64,000 bases of DNA from Combretum micranthum. Its lineage: Eukaryota; Streptophyta; Magnoliopsida; Myrtales; Combretaceae. How positions within the stretch are numbered: the first letter of the stretch is position 1; the number at the start of each line of letters is the position of its first letter. The notes below the pieces were generated by a model that was not told the origin of the DNA, searched no databases, and saw only the letters and a list, made by a program, of their open reading frames with translations. The stretch covers positions 1-64,000 of the forward strand of contig JAMXBD010004268.1 of NCBI GenBank assembly GCA_024138025.1, in the 5' to 3' direction. This document shows, piece by piece, positions 33,454 to 46,175 of this stretch. The position numbers and the translations under genes were made by a program.

Positions 33454-34650
33454 TTATTTATATATATATATAATATATATCAAATGACAATATCCAGATT
33501 GCAATCTAGAATCATCCTTGTCAGATTGGAAACTTGCATCTGTGTAACCATTTACAACTAGCTCGTTTTCCAATCCTCCATATATCAAGAATACATCTTT
33601 AGTTCTTCTTAAGTACTTAAGAATATTCTTGACTGCTGTCCAGTGAGGTTCATCGGGATCTGATTGGTATCTACTGGTTATGCTCAATGCATATGACACA
33701 TCTGGTTGAGTGCACAACATGGCATACATGATTGATTAAATAGCTGAAGCATAAGGAATCTTAATCATGCAATCTCGCTTATCTTTTGTCATAGTACATT
33801 GAGTTTTGTTGAGATTTATACCATGCGACATTGGCAAGAATCCTCCTTTTTGAATCTTGCATACTGAACCTATTCAGTACTTTGTCTATATATGCACTCT
33901 GACTTAGGCCAATGATTTTTCTAGATCTATCCCTATAGATCTTAATGCCTAAAATATAGGCAGCCTCACCTAAGTCTTTCATTGAGAAACACTTTCCCAA
34001 CCAAGACTTGACCTTCTATAAGGTAAGAATGTCGTTTCCAATGAGTAATATGTCATCTATATATAGCACTAGAAAGACAATTGTACTTCCACTAATTTTC
34101 TTGTAAACACAAGGTTCATCTTCGTTTTTAATGAATCCAAACTCTTTGACTGCTTCATCAAAACGAAGATTCCAACTCGAGATGCTTGCTTCAATCCATA
34201 AATGGATCTTTGAAGCTTGCAAACCTTTAGAATTTTCAGGATGAACAAAACCTCAGGTTGTGTCATATACACATCCTCAAGTAGGTTTCCATTAAGAAAC
34301 GCTGTTTTGACATCCATCTGCCATATCTCGTAATCATAATACGCAGCAATGGCAATGAGAATTCTGATGGATTTGAGCATAGCAACTGTGAAAAGGTTTC
34401 ATCATAGTCTATACCATGAGTTTGCTTGAAGCCCTTTGCCACTAGTCGTGCTTTAAAGGTATGCATTTTGCCATCCATATCAGTCTTCTTTTTGAAAACC
34501 CACTTACACCCAATGGTCTTAGTACCTTCAGGTGGATCAATCAAAGTCCATACTTGATTGTCGTGCATGGATTGCAATTCAGATTTCATGGCATCAACCA
34601 TTTCTCGGAATCTGGACCCATTATGGGTCTTGATAGGTAGTGGGCTCATC
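33454..34650 (-). pseudogene. Copia reverse transcriptase and RNase H
   Basis: KTIGCKWVFKKKTDMDGK and FKARLVAKGFKQTHGIDY open the domain near 34550; MDVKTAFLNGNLLEDVYMTQ follows near 34310, then the catalytic LYIDDILLIGND box near 34060. Further on, KDLGEAAYILGIKIYRDRSR, and at 33720 MYAMLCTQPDVSYALSITSR, lead into RNase H with GYTDASFQSDKDDSR. The RNase H ends abruptly at about 33480 in AT repeat. Several indels separate these blocks. Confidence 0.9.
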
Positions 34651-34840
34651 TTGATCTATGAGCAACACATCACGACTATCTGTTATGAGAAATCCATATC
34701 TCTCAGGTTGATGTCGTACCTATCGGACCTGCGTGGGTCTTGTGTTACTTGTGGAGGGTCAACAGGTAACTGTGCCTTGTTGACTTTCCAGTGATGGTAT
34801 TACACTATTTTGTGGATCTTGAACTTCTTCAAGATTTACT

Positions 34841-35600
34841 TTACTCCCACTGGTTCTTCCAAGATAAACTCTTTTCTAAGAAGATACCATTCCGAGCAAC
34901 AAACACTTTGTTTTCAGAGGGATTATAAAAGTAGTATCCTTTGGTTTCTTTTGGATATCCCACAAAAAGGCATTTATCTGATTTAGGTCCTAATTTGGCT
35001 GAGGCTTGACGTCTCACATAAGCCTCACAACCCCAAATCTTGAGAAAAGACAGACTAGGCCTTTTTCCAGTCCATATATCATATGGTGTCTTTTCTACCC
35101 CCTTAAAAGGAACACGATTTAACGTGAATGCAGCTGTTTCTAGGGCATGGCCCCAAAAGGATGGAAGAAGATCTGTTTGACTCATCATAGATCGAACCAT
35201 ATCTAGTAAGGTTCTATTTCTCCTTTCTGATACACCATTCCACTGTGGTGTTCCAGGTGGAGTTAATTGTGAAACTATTCCACAATTTCTAAAATGGTCA
35301 TTAAATTCTTAGCTTAGATATTCGCCACCTCGATCTGATCAAAGTACCTTAATGGTCTTACCAAGCTGATTTTGTACTTCATTCTGAAAAGCTTTAAACA
35401 TTTCAAATGATTAGACTTATGCCTCATCAAAAAGACATATCCATATCTACTGAAATCATCAGTAAATGTGATGAAATACAAATAACCTCCTCTTGTAGCA
35501 ACACTTAATGGACCACATACATCGGTATGTATCAGTTGCCCTTTCACTATGTCTAGTAAAAGGATCTTTCGTCATCTTGCCTAATAAACAAGATTTGCAT
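34841..35600 (-). pseudogene. Copia integrase
   Basis: LIHTDVCGPLSVATRGGYLY (about 35535-35480) holds the first catalytic Asp and the SDRGGEYL region (about 35330) the second, but a TGA stop directly precedes it. The 119-residue stretch 35200-34844 reads LLPSFWGHALETAAFTLNRV and YDIWTGKRPSLSFLKIWGC, the integrase C-terminal part. The stop resembles C-to-T decay of a CGA codon. Confidence 0.88.
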
Positions 35601-36130
35601 ATTTCAAATGATTCAAAATCAAATGAATCTAAAATTCCATCTTTATGGAGTTTTGATATGCGTTTCTCGTTTATATGACCAAGACGACAATGCCATAGGC
35701 AGGTCATACTTAAATCATTAGATTTAGGTTTCTTAGTATTTATGTTATAGATAGTTTTGTTATTAGGTTTTAGATTCTGAACATAAAGACCATCATGTAA
35801 ATCAACATTTACATAAAACATGTCTTTATTATAAATAGAACATTTATTATTCTTAATAATAAAAGAGAAACCTTCATTGTCTAAACAAGAAACAGAAATA
35901 ATATTCCTACTCAAAGTAGGAACATAAAAGCAATTGTTCAATACTAACAAAAGCCCACTGGGCAAAATTAACTCATAAGTCCCAACAGTTAAAGCAGCAA
36001 CTTTTGCTCCATTTCCAACTCGTAGGTCGACTTCGCCCTTCTTCAGATCTCTACTCCTACTGAGACCCTGCACATTTGTACAAATGTGAGATCCACATCC
36101 GGTATCTAATACCCAAGAAGTAGAAGTAGA
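35601..36130 (-). pseudogene. Copia protease and GAG-pre-integrase
   Basis: The protease active site reads VLDTGCGSHICTNVQG at about 36110-36065. The following stretch has NCFYVPTLSRNIISVSCLD and then the GAG-pre-integrase zinc region LWHCRLGHINEKRISKLHK with KSCLLGKM at about 35690-35580. Most of this part is in one open frame (36073-35462). Confidence 0.85.
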
Positions 36131-36188
36131 TAAATTTATTTCTATAACATAAATACTGAAGCAGTAGTCTCACTACTCTTCTTCTTCT

Positions 36189-36935
36189 TTAAATCTTCCA
36201 AATAGAGTTTGCAGTTTCTCTTCCAATGACCTGGTTCATTGCATGAAAGCAAACTCCTTCCTTAGGAGGCTTTGCCTTTGGTTTAGGCTTGGGCTTAGGC
36301 TTTGAACTTTTCTTAGCCTTAGCATTGCCTTTACCTTTCTTCTTCATGCCTTTTCCTTTCTGAACCATCAAGACATTGCTGGGTTTCTTCTTTTTGATAT
36401 TGACCTCAGCAGTCTTGAGCATCGAATGCAATTCAGAGATTGTTTTGTCCATATTATTCATTGTATAGTTCATGACAAACTGGTCATAACTATCTGTCAG
36501 TGAATTTAGGATCAAATCAGTAGCAAATTCCTGACTTATTGGAAAACCAAGCCTATCAAGATGATCAATATAGCCTTTCATCTTTAGGACATGGGCACTC
36601 ACTAAACCTCCTTCCACCATCTTACAAGAATGTAAGGCTTGGGTAGTCTCATACCTCTCATGCCTAGCTTGCTGCTGGAACATTTCCTTAAGATGAAGGT
36701 CATCTCATAAGCCTCCATGTTTTCCAGACCCTTCTGAAGTTCTGGACTCATGGTTGCAAGCATTAGGCATCCTACTTCCAAAGAGTGATCAGAATGCTTC
36801 CTATAAGCATCCCATTTAGCTCTTGGAGCATTAGCAGGAGTTTCCTCAGGAATGGGCTCATCAAGGACATAAAGTTTCTTTTCGTGCTTGAGAACAATTC
36901 TCAAGTTTCTGAACCAATCGAGAAAATTGGTTAAA
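36189..36935 (-). pseudogene. Copia gag, N-terminally truncated
   Basis: The frame is entered at TNFLDWFRNLRIVLKHEKKL (about 36933-36875) and continues with KWDAYRKHSDHSLEVGCLML, then, after a shift, VHVLKMKGYIDHLDRLGFPI-type sequence, and a lysine-rich tail. The CCHC knuckle is disrupted by a small indel (CFHAMNQ at about 36240), so the zinc finger is lost. The normal start and the 5' leader are missing. Confidence 0.85.
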
Positions 36936-39345
36936 TATATTTATGTAGTTATATATTCTTTTAGAGCATATAAGCTCATTTGTTATTGCAATTTATTTAC
37001 TTACCTTACAATTTATTTACTTTCAAGTTGTTTTAAGACTAGTCTTTCTAGTCTTAGACTTGTCCTCATCAAGTCAAAACAATTTTCTTTTTTTTTTTTG
37101 GGACTAGTCTATTCTTAGTCCCGGGAAGCCTTGAAGAAGCTAAGGCTCCCAATACTTGATAATTATTATTATTATGCCTATCTATTTCTTATATTCTTTA
37201 TTATCTTATCTTATGATATTTTTAGCTTTCATAAACTATATGATCATGTCCATACATGGCTAATAAGTTGTTGTCCAAATAAAAATGGATCTTTTTTATG
37301 AAAGAATAAAATTTGATCAACGTTTTTCTAAAGAAAAATATTTTCAAATAAATCTCTTTTAAAATTTTATGTAAACTCATCATGAAATTTCAAACTATTA
37401 ATAAAAAAAGTTTCTTCAAAGTCTATAAAGATATTTCTTTTTCAAATAACAAAAGAAGTCTTGATATATAAATAATAACTTGGTATTATTTTTACCAACT
37501 TTCTAAACCAAGAGCTAAATAAGTTTTCAAGAAAATCAACTTATAAGGAAAGTGAAAGTAAATTTTCAAAGAATAAACTCATCAAGTACTACTAAAGAAA
37601 ACTTTTAGAAACTCTATTTTTCAATTCCTAGAAATAAATTTTGTAAATAACCTCAAAAGACCAAACTTATTTTCAACTCACTTTTGATAAACTAAAGAAT
37701 CAAAATATAGTATATTAGATTTTGATCATCCAAAAATTTATAATCTACTTCACCCACATAAAGTAAAGTCTAACAAAATGTAAATTTTCCAAAACACTAG
37801 AAAAGGTTGTTTTAAGAAAATAAATTAAATAAGACAACACCTATAGCTTCATGCATAAATTATGAGTCTATTTATATACATAAGGAATTCTTTTCAAAAA
37901 TATACATTTAAGTTTTAATTAAACAAGCCTTAGTAAAGGAAGGATTAGAAAATATTGTTTTTCAAGAAAGGAATTTTCATATTAGATCTGTACCCTTCTA
38001 ATCTGAGACCCATATGACCTTTCATAGTAAAAGTAACCTTGCAAAGGGATAGATCTTTTCAAGTAGGTAGAAAACGACATATAATATGCGAAATTCCGAG
38101 TTAAAATGAGCAAGGTATGGCCATTTTAAGTTGGAACTTCCTTCAATCCGATTTTACTGCAAATTAAAGATAGACTTAGAATTTTTAAAGTATGAATTCT
38201 ATGAAAGACTCATTTTAGGTATTTCATCTTATTTAGATGAAGAAGGAACCGATATCGCCTTCCCGGAAGATTATTTCGACTAGGAGCAATCATCATGGAG
38301 TGAGTTAATCCCTTACTAATTATGTTTCCTTGATTGTGCTTGTAAGTGGTAGCACTAGAGAGTAAGGAAAAAGATAAATGAATAAATGTGATATGATTTG
38401 GATTCATGATTGAATGATGTGGTTGTTGAATAAAAGCTAAGTCTATTGAAAGAGAAATTGATGAATAACTTATGTTTTCTTGCAATGGTATGATGACTAT
38501 TGTTTTGGTCACATTTAACTTGAACTCAACGATAATTAAATAAACCAATATTAAAAACGATTGATGCATAACATATTGTGAGTCATATTTATTTTTCACT
38601 ACTATTCTTTGTGGGGAAACGAGGAGTCGTAGTGTGGCTAGTAGGAGTCGGAAAGTCTACAGGACAAGTAGGAGCCAGTAAGTCTGCAACTATTGATGGT
38701 CGTATGGGCCGGTAACCACCAAACCCTCGACATGGAGGGCATAAAATCCATTCTACACATGGTTTTCGGTTAATTGTGTGTATTTTGTTTACTCATGATT
38801 GATGCATTCCCATATGATTGTCTAAAATACTTATATGTTTTATGAAAATACTTTGAAGAAGGGAATTATCTTACTAAGCTAGTTTTGCTTATACCCCTAT
38901 AGCTTTTTGTTACAGTTTGATTACTTGTGGTTGGAACCAAGGAGCCCCTTTTATCAGGTATGAGCCAAAGCTATTAGGAGTTTTTGGAAGAAGTTTAGAT
39001 ATTTAGTTTTGGATGTAGACTTCTAAGAAAAAATCTCTATAGTAGACTTATGTTATATTCATGTATGTTTTAAAGATAACTTAGTTTAAGCAAGGCTTTT
39101 AGAACAGGGAATGCCCCTAAGAAGTTGTAAGAAACTTTTATCTTAATGATTATTACATGTTTACCTTTATAAGTTCTTGCATGCTTTTATTATCTGCTTA
39201 AACGTAATACCCCTTTGAGTCTCCTACTATCTTGGAAGCAAGCCTTGCACGTGATATCGAAGCTTATGCATGACTAAGGTTGTCATTCATTAGCTTTAAT
39301 ATTGTGCGGTGGACTGCCACGTTTATGGTACCCTCGGGGGTGACA
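36930..39345 (+). repeat. Gypsy LTR, 5' truncated
   Basis: It aligns by eye with about 50455-52916 of the complete plus LTR: TTTAGAGCATATAAGCTCATT, the AAGACTAGTCTT block, the conserved block near 38030-38130, GGGAATGCCCCTAA and the terminal GGGGTGACA. About 1 kb of the LTR start, including the promoter, is missing at the junction with copia gag. Confidence 0.85.
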
Positions 39346-41950
39346 ATGTGGAAAAATTTGAACATGATATTCATGCCATCACAATGTTGTGGATCTCTTT
39401 ATTTAAGTTGTTTTGCTATATTATCGTTATACATTTTCATATTAATATTTTTGTGAATATATCTTGCTACTAACCTCATCATCATAATGTTTTATCTTGC
39501 ATTTGCATCTATAACATAAATGTCATTATATATCTATTTTGTTTTGAGTATATAAATGTCATAAATGTTTGTTTTATGTGAATAAAAGACTTGTAGAATG
39601 ATGGTAATAATGAGGATGTTACCAAAAGCTCAAGATCTATTTTTGTTTCCACTAAAAATAAATTTTCAAATTCGGATTTAAAAAGGCACTCATTTTGAAA
39701 ACCTGTTTTCCAACTACAAAATGAGTATTTTATATAAAATATGAAAGGCTTATGAAGTAGATATCATAAAGAAATGATTTTCATGAGTTAAATCCAGTTT
39801 TACTAAGAAATATTTTCAAAATAAGAAAAGTTTGCAAAGGTTAAATTAGAACTTTGTCTCAACTCTAACAAGAATATAAAATTCGTAACTAGGAGGAGTT
39901 AATATGTAAACACCTATTTTTCAACCCCAAAATAGGAGTTTTATTAAAAAAAAAAAAATGGAAGTCTTTAGGAATAGGTTTGATTAGGACTTAATTTTAG
40001 AAAGATCAAATGAGTTTTACCCAAGAAATAATCTAAAAAACAAATTACAAAATTCGGATTTAGAAAAGAGCCATTTTCAAACACCTATTTTCAAATTCCA
40101 AAAAGAGGGTTTTAATTGAGAAATGGAAGCCTTTGAGATTAGGTATAGTAAGAATTTAATTGTGGCAAGAACAAATGGATTTTATCAAAGGATATTTCTA
40201 AAACAAATGAAAAGTTTCAAAACATAAATCAATCTCTATTTCATCACCAACAAATCTAGTAAAATTCATAACTAAGCAAGACTTCCATTTAAACATCTAT
40301 TTTCCAACACCCAAATGAGGAAATTTCTTAAAATAATGAGGGTACTAGGCATATAGGTCATCAAGGCCTTATTTTAATAAAAAACAAAGATGTTTTTCAA
40401 GAAACAAGGCTAGTTTTTCTAACTCAAGTATTTTTGAAGTTTATGCAAAGTGAAACTTAGCTAAAAATTATATCTTTACCAAATATTATCAAGAACATAC
40501 ATATAGATAGCCCATAACATGTCATTCATGATATTAACTTCATAATATTGCATGTCCATTTGATATACATGGTAGAAATAATATAAGTTTCACAAAACAA
40601 TTTTGGAAACATGATTTTTACCTACTGATCAAATCTGATCCAAGCGTTGTAAGACCTAAAAGTTTTCAAAACTTAGGAATAACATTAGAATTAGATAGAT
40701 CATTTGAGGTAGATAGAAATTGACTACTTAATTGCAATATTTCGAGTTAAAATGATCAAGTTTTGGCCGTTTTAAGTTGGAATTTCCACTAACTACGAAA
40801 ATTACGAGCTTGAAAATTTTTATTTGATAATTTGGAATTAGTTATGGTTTGAAATACTCATTAGGTATTTTTTTTTTCATTATGTGACTTCGAATCGGAG
40901 GATTCTTTGCCTCCAGATTATTACAATTAATGACTGATGACCATGGCCGAGTGAGTCATACTACCTATTTACAATTCCGTGTTGTGTTTGTAATTCGTAG
41001 TTGCATTAGAATGATAGGCAAAGACAAAAATGAAAATGCATGATGGGCGATTATGGGATTATGTATGCTTTCTTGATGTATTGAGAAAAATGCGTTAAGT
41101 ATATCAAAACGGGTGATTAATTGATGAATGTCCATATGCCATAATTATAATTGTTTGCAAATTGTTTGGTCACCTATGAAATTGTATTAATGATTTCTGG
41201 ATTAACAAATAATATGGACATAATCACTTCATGTTGGGCATGGTGCATTTAATCATGTTGGTTATTCGTGATCCATAAACGGTATGAATGAAATAGGTTG
41301 CCCATGAGTCGTAAAACGATACAGTAAATTCAAAGTAGTACCACAGGATTTGTTAATCTACTAACCCCGAAACAAAGGTAAATCCATTCACATATGATTT
41401 CGGTTGATCATATGTCTTGTATGCCCATGTTGTTGTTGCATTTCATATGGATGATTAAATTAACTTGATTATATGAAATTGTTGGATACGTATATTCTGG
41501 AAGTATTTACTCACTAAGCTAGTGTAGCTTATACCCCCACACTTCTTTTTGTTGCAGTTCCTTATATGTGGTTGCAACCCAGAACTTAACAACTCAGGTA
41601 AAGCAAGAATAGGAGTTTCCCTTAGAAGCTTTATTTAGCTTTTATATAGACTTCCATAGGAAACCTTAAATGCTCGAGTTGATGTCAAAAACTATTACCT
41701 AGACATATTATAATTTTTGTGGGGGGATGCCCTTTAGTTTTTATGTAAATGATCCAGAATACCAATGGTTTGTATTTTTTATGCATTTATTATCAAATTA
41801 AACTATCTATCTCCAATTGTTCAAGTATTTTATTGTCGTAAGGGTATGCTTTGCATCAAATACTAGACTTCTAAATTACTGTGGTAGTGATTCCTAAGTC
41901 TCATATGGCATGCAGTGGACTATTACGTTTAGTCCCTTTGAGGCGTAACA
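39346..41950 (+). repeat. Second, more diverged gypsy LTR copy
   Basis: The part from about 39600 resembles the LTR middle, and from 40640 it is clearly LTR: GAGTTAAAATGATCAAG and GGCCGTTTTAAGTTGG (40745-40785), GGGGGGATGCCCTTTAG (41721) and an ending GAGGCGTAACA where other copies have GTGACA. No start of LTR is seen; 39346-39600 is uncertain. Confidence 0.65.
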
Positions 41951-42240
41951 CTTATGACTCTGGTCCATGTAGTGATCTCATAGCTGGTCAATCCAATATA
42001 TATAGATCTCCAATATATACTTATGAGTTTAATTCATAAACATCTCATGATCATCAAATAAAACTCATACTGGATTTAATTCATCATCATTTCACAATAA
42101 TGAGAATCCAAGAATAAATAGATTGTTCATGAATTATATTATAAAGTAAACATCCAAACTTTATAATAAAAATGCGTATAAATTAAAATATATATGAAAT
42201 AACAATATTTATTAATTGCCTTGGGCACAATCATTAATAG
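41948..42240 (-). repeat. Copia 3' UTR/LTR fragment
   Basis: CACTTATGA, GTAGTGATCTCATA, AAACTCATACTGGATTTAAT and the ACAATCATTAATA end match 33200-33440 followed by 32540-32586 of the copia element. It is a deletion derivative of a related copy wedged between two gypsy LTRs. Confidence 0.7.
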
Positions 42241-45074
42241 TAGCTAGGCAGCTTACCTTTTCAGTCCACGCTAAGGAGTAGTAGCAAAATACGAATATAA
42301 TATTCTAAGTGATATACATGAGCAGTTTAGTTTTAAGGGATTTCCAATCCGACATTAATTCATTTAAGGCGATCGATCAATTTTGCACACATAACAATAT
42401 ACATAGAGACAATTTATATTAATAAACTAATTGAACTCTGATATACTTATCGTTTATTAATCACACATAAAGAATCACATACATAGCTCATATGATAACC
42501 CGCATGCATATCAATTTTTATCTTTTTCTAACATTCAGTGCTCTATTCTACAAGCACATGCACGAATACATAAAATGTAAAGGAAAACTCACTTGGCCAT
42601 GGCGACCTCTATCAATAGAAGTAATCTTGAGAAAGAAAAGGTCTTCGTCCTCATCACCTAGACAAAAGAAATACCCGAAATGGATATTTCATCCAAGATC
42701 TACTTAACCATCTAATTCTATTTTATCTTTTCGCTAAAATTCAGATGGCAAGAAATTTCAACTTAAAATGGCCATAACTTGCTTATTGTAACTCAGAATT
42801 TCGCATATTATATGTTATTTTCTACCTACTAAAAAGATCTATCTATTTCTAAGGTTATTTTTGTCATAAAAAGTCATTTGGGTTTCAAAATGGTATGGTA
42901 CATAATTAAAACGAAAATTCCATCCTTAAAAATATTTTTTCCAAGCTTTTCATTAACCAAAAATTCCATAGCAAATACACAAAAAAATACATGCATGGTC
43001 CAAATGCTGCTGTCCAACTATGGTTTTTCATAAAACAATCTTCTTTTTAAAGGTTAGAACCCTAAATTTCCCTTTGTAAATTATTGAATGAAAACTAAGA
43101 TTTTTAGTTTATTTCATATGAGTACTTTTTTATATTTCAACCATCATTCCTACTTCATAAACTAAAAATAAGCCTTTGTATTTTTGAAAACTTTCAGTTT
43201 AGGTTGTTTAACTATATTATTCTTCTAAGGGTTTTTCTTAATTGGTGAGTTGATTTTAACTTGACTTAGAAATTTGTCTAACTCTTAGTATTTGTTAGAG
43301 TGTCAATATGAGTTCTTTTAGGTAAGTTTTTAAAAAATTTGTATAGCACAGAATTATCAACCTTAAGTTTTAATAATAATTTTATTTTATCTTGAAAAGA
43401 GAGTAAAATAACTTAATAGCTATGTTTTGTAAAAGCTTTACATAACATTAACTCTTAAAGTCAATGATGAATTCATTTAAATTTTTAAAAGGCTATTATT
43501 GAATTATAATCCTAAGTTTTAAATGGAAACTTTTCTTAAAGTGCTAAAAATTTTTGTAAGGATTTTAGTTTCAAATTTTTAGTAAAAGAAAAGAACTCCT
43601 TTTATTTTGAAAACAACATAGTGATTATCCATGATCATGAGCATATGACTATATTACATAACAAAAGAATAATAACTTATATGAAAAATAAGAGAAGTAG
43701 AAAATTATATAAGCAAAAGAACATGTAAATAAAGTCAAGTATTGAAAAGTTTTAACTTTCTAGTCTCGAAAAGAAAAGCAAGAAAATAAAACAAGAAAAT
43801 CATGGGAGTTAGATTTGTGTCAAGACTCCCCAAAATTAGATAATGGACAAGTCCAAGAAAGAAAGACGAAAATTATTTTGAGTTGATGAGGAAAAGTCTA
43901 AGACTAGAATGACTTGTCTCAATTATTTGCAAGAAATAGATAAATTGCAAGAGAGAAAATAATTGCATGAACATAAATGTTAGATTAGTGAGCTTATATG
44001 CTCAAATAAATATAGGTATGTATATAATCATGTTTATAGATATAGAAAGTTAGATTAGATGGTAAAAATATATCAATAAGAATATAACTTCAATATGATC
44101 GTAAACATAACATATTGTTGGTTTCATTTTTTGCATTATCATCCCTTAGCTTAATGCCTCATGGGGAGATTTTTCTCCATGGATAATGCATGAAACAATA
44201 CCTATACTAATTATAGATATATGAGAAGTATGTTTACCTTGAAAAGATTAATCAAAGAAGTGTGTTTGTTTTAAAAAGAAAAATGAGCAACAAGGTTGCA
44301 GCAAGACAAAGAGAGAAAAGAGACAATTTGATGGGAATTGTAAAGTGTAAGAAGTATGAATGTGTATGGGTATTTATAGAGAAGTTTTGGTGAATTAAAG
44401 TTAGAAAAATAATTGAAAAATAAAAGAAAAAGTACAGCTATAGCAAGAGATCAAGCTTCACGTGAAAGAGTACGGAAGAAGGAAAAAAGAGAGAAAAATC
44501 AAATGAAAAGTGACAAGTTTGATATGTGAGGATGTAACTTGTAGAAGTAGTAAATAAGGTATGGTGTGTAAGAATTAGACATAAATTATAAGAAAAATAA
44601 GGACAATAAGTAATGATAGAAAAATTATGAAAATAATGATGAATAGTAACAGTAAAATATCAGATAAGTTATTGATAATGATAATATACATGTATATGAG
44701 CTATATCTGACGCTCTTATGACCTGAAAAATTTGTATATGATATTTTATGAAATTCATAATACTTTTCTAGTAAAACATGATTATTGGAAAATTTTTCAT
44801 TATTTTGCGTATCAGTACTTGGAAACAGAAACTAATCCCATAAAGGTTCGAAACGATTCAATTTTTTACCAATTTGATTTTTTTATGTTTTATACTAATT
44901 TTACTAAACATAATTTGAATTTATCTCATTTTTATTGTTTTTGGGTTTCGCGTGCGGGATTGTCAAATCTATATTCATTAGACTTAACATAGAACTATAT
45001 TAACTTTAGGATTCCGATTTGACTTTTGGTTCTTAGGGTTTACTTCTAATTCCTGTACAATCTAGGAGTTTACA
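42240..45074 (-). repeat. Gypsy LTR, one end truncated
   Basis: It starts inside the LTR at TAGCTAGGCAGCTTACC, equivalent to about 5953 in the left element, so 750 bp of the LTR 3' end are missing. It ends at a proper CTAGGAGTTTACA edge. The TATA box (minus) is at 44380-44371 and the conserved block at about 42753-42890. Confidence 0.85.
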
Positions 45075-45457
45075 GTTGTCTACTAATTTTATTTCCTAAG
45101 TGGATTTTTAACTAATGAGTTGCTCTTGAGCTTTATTTAGGAAAATTATTTGGTTCTTAGTGTTTTTCAAAATGTAGATATAAATCATATAAGTAAGTTC
45201 TTAAGAAAAATTTGCATAACAAAGAATTATCAATATTAGAATTTATAAAATTTTACTTTAACAATTTAGAACTAACACATTTGAACCATTATCTTACATT
45301 TTAGTGAAAATTTCCCCTAACGGTTAAAATCATGTTTCTTGAGAGTTTAGTTGTATGAAAGAGAATAACTCCTTTATATTTCTTTGAGACCTTTATTAAG
45401 ACAATAATATTATGATCATGCATAGATATGAACTGATAGTTATGAAAAAAGAATAAC
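45075..45457 (-). repeat. Host gypsy LTR, piece 1 of 3
   Basis: Internal LTR sequence in minus orientation. It is interrupted at 45458 by a solo LTR and resumes at 48891 after the target duplication ATAAC. Confidence 0.75.
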
Positions 45458-46091
45458 TGTCACGCCCCGTAGGGTATCCTAAACGTAACAGCCCGCCACA
45501 TACTAAGTAAGACTTTCGAGTTCTCTACCTGAGCCCTTCGGGAGTCTTAAATAGATGTAAAGCGTTCCTTTACGACAATAGAATACTTCGACAAATGGAG
45601 TTAAACAGTTTAGCGTGGCATTCAATAGCCATAGATAATAAATCAAAACGCGTAATTATAGTTTACAAAATCTAAGGGGCATTCCCCCGCAAAATAATAA
45701 CAAGTCCATTACAGTCATCCAGAGTCCTTAGTTTCCAATGGAAGTCTATACAAAAAGAAATGGATTAAACTTCTACGGGAAACTCCTATCTCTGGTACCT
45801 GTGCTGTGGCTTGCCTCGGCCTAAGCCATATAAACTCGTGCTGCAATAGATAAAAACTATGGGGGCGTAAGCTAACTAGCTTAGTGAGTAATAACTTCCA
45901 TAACACAATTAAATACAATTCATTCAAACAAGTGATTATTCAAGCAAGTGTATATGGCAATCAAATGAAATCAACAAACATATGACCAACCGGAAATCAT
46001 ATGTGGATGGACTTGCGCCCTCCATCCCGGGTTAGCAGATTAACGAATCCTGTGGTACGACGCCGTTTAAGCTCACGGTCAACTAACAATA

Positions 46092-46175
46092 TTTCGTTTT
46101 ATGGATCACGATTAACCACAAATTCGTTTTATGGATCACGATTAACTAACATATTCGTTTTATGGGTCACGAAAA
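46092..46175. repeat. Three tandem copies of a 30-31-bp unit in solo LTR
   Basis: The core TTCGTTTTATGGATCACG starts at about 46093, 46123 and 46154 with AACTAACA/AACCACAA spacers. The left-element LTR lacks this expansion at the equivalent site. Confidence 0.8.

Larger units (their letters stand above)
32003..36935 (-). mobile_element. Ty1/copia element, 5' truncated
   Basis: Minus-strand order is gag, protease, integrase, RT, RNase H, 3' untranslated region, polypurine tract and 3' LTR, the copia order. It sits inside the second RNase H of the Tat-type element. The right end breaks inside gag at about 36935, where gypsy LTR sequence begins, so the 5' LTR, primer site and gag start are gone. 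Frames contain stops and shifts, and the RNase H is also truncated at about 33480. Confidence 0.9.

Noticed and set aside
36888..37118. 76-codon plus-strand frame at the copia/gypsy junction
   Set aside because: It crosses an element junction and has no motif; chance frame.
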